Translations under genes and position numbers: made by a program
In this document: positions 6,070-6,573 of the stretch, piece by piece
Layout: each line of letters starts with the position of its first letter
Position numbering within the stretch: position 1 is the stretch's first letter
Source of the DNA: CADEEN01 sp035716845
Lineage (GTDB): Bacteria; Pseudomonadota; Gammaproteobacteria; Burkholderiales; Burkholderiaceae_C
Length of the DNA stretch: 6,573 bases
Reading direction: 5' to 3'
Assembly (NCBI GenBank): GCA_035716845.1
Contig: DASTJE010000039.1
Span: forward strand, 1-6,573
Notes under the pieces: model-generated
What the model was told of the DNA's origin: nothing
Seen by the model: the letters and a program-made list of their open reading frames with translations, nothing else
Database searches by the model: none

Positions 6070-6573
6070 CTACACGCCGCGGAAACGCGGCGCACGCTTC
6101 TCGAGCAGGGCCGCAACGCCTTCCTTGGCATCGGCCATCTCGAGCGTGCGCGACTGCAGCAGCGCTTCGATCTCGCCAGCCAACCTCGGGTCCCATTCGA
6201 GGCCACGGTAGAGCGAGCGCTTCATCATTCGAACGGCCACCGGTGCATTGGCTGCGATCTCGTCGGCCAGTTCGCGAGCCCGCGCCAACACCTGTCCCGG
6301 CTCAACCGCATGGTTGGCGATTCCCAGCTCAGCGGCCTCGGCGCCCGAAAACACGCGTCCGGTGAACAGCAACTCCGCCGCACGTGGAACGCCGCACACG
6401 CGCGGCAGAAGATAGCTGATGGCCATGCCCGAATGCAGGCCCAGGCGCGCGAAATTGGCACCGTAGCGCGCCTCGCGGTTGGCCACGCGGATGTCGCACA
6501 CCAGGCCGAGCCCGAAGCCGCCGCCGATGGCGTGGCCGTTCATCGCCGCAATCACCGGTACTGGCACGTCAAG
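6070..6573 (-). CDS. Enoyl-CoA hydratase/isomerase (crotonase) family protein, N-terminus beyond the window
   Basis: The last 167 residues of a crotonase-fold enzyme, ending at a TAG. The frame is open to the window edge and enters in the core of the fold (LDVPVPVIAAMNG), so the start and the first oxyanion-hole strand are not visible; an in-frame GTG at 6567 is internal. Present are NGHAIGGG (second oxyanion-hole glycines), CDIRVA, YGANFARLGLHSGMAISYLLPRVCG, FTGRVFSGAEAAELGIAN and the C-terminal helices KEGVAALLEKRAPRFRG. Compared with rat mitochondrial hydratase, the positions of Glu144 and Glu164 hold Gly (codon 6511-6513) and Phe (codon 6451-6453). It therefore lacks the usual acid/base pair and may be an isomerase, hydrolase, lyase or unusual hydratase. 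It converges on the CoA-transferase gene with 32 bases between stops, so it belongs to another transcript, though clearly to the same functional neighbourhood. Confidence 0.9.
   Translation of the reverse strand, partial: LDVPVPVIAAMNGHAIGGGFGLGLVCDIRVANREARYGANFARLGLHSGMAISYLLPRVCGVPRAAELLFTGRVFSGAEAAELGIANHAVEPGQVLARARELADEIAANAPVAVRMMKRSLYRGLEWDPRLAGEIEALLQSRTLEMADAKEGVAALLEKRAPRFRGV

Overview
The window is a dense, high-GC stretch with third codon positions rich in G and C. It looks like a proteobacterial chromosome, most likely Burkholderiales/Comamonadaceae-type; this is inferred from composition, protein style and gene mix, not from a database match. All six genes are acyl-CoA enzymes. 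I see no tRNA, rRNA, CRISPR array, insertion sequence, transporter, transcription factor or thiolase gene.

Layout from left to right. (1) 1-1989, plus strand: an ADP-forming acyl-CoA synthetase of the acetate--CoA ligase family, missing its N-terminus at the window edge. (2) 1996-2454, minus strand: a small MaoC/hot-dog protein that converges tail to tail on the synthetase with 6 bases between the stop codons. (3) 2455-2566: the only real intergenic region, AT-richer than its surroundings. It lies between divergent genes and carries a candidate extended -10 promoter and overlapping dyad symmetries. (4) 2567-6037, plus strand: a three-gene operon of two acyl-CoA dehydrogenase (ACAD) genes joined by an ATGA overlap and, 13 bases later, a family III (CaiB/BaiF) CoA-transferase. 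(5) 6070-6573, minus strand: an enoyl-CoA hydratase/isomerase (crotonase) family gene whose start lies beyond the window. A long GC-rich hairpin sits at the convergent junction of 4 and 5.

Together the genes read as a beta-oxidation-like module for an unidentified carboxylic acid. CoA is attached by the ATP-dependent synthetase and/or the CoA-transferase, the acyl-CoA is dehydrogenated by the ACAD pair, and the enoyl-CoA is processed by the MaoC protein and the crotonase. The substrate cannot be read from the sequence.

The most notable feature is that several active sites depart from textbook form. The two ACADs appear complementary: the first keeps the catalytic Glu but lacks the R-x-x-F-G and Q-x-x-G-G FAD motifs, and the second has R-x-x-F-G but lacks the Glu. 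This is the pattern expected of an alpha2beta2 heterotetramer like the mycobacterial ChsE enzymes. The MaoC protein lacks both the Asp and the His of the hydratase motif. The crotonase has Gly and Phe where classical hydratases have two Glu. These comparisons were made by eye against remembered family motifs.
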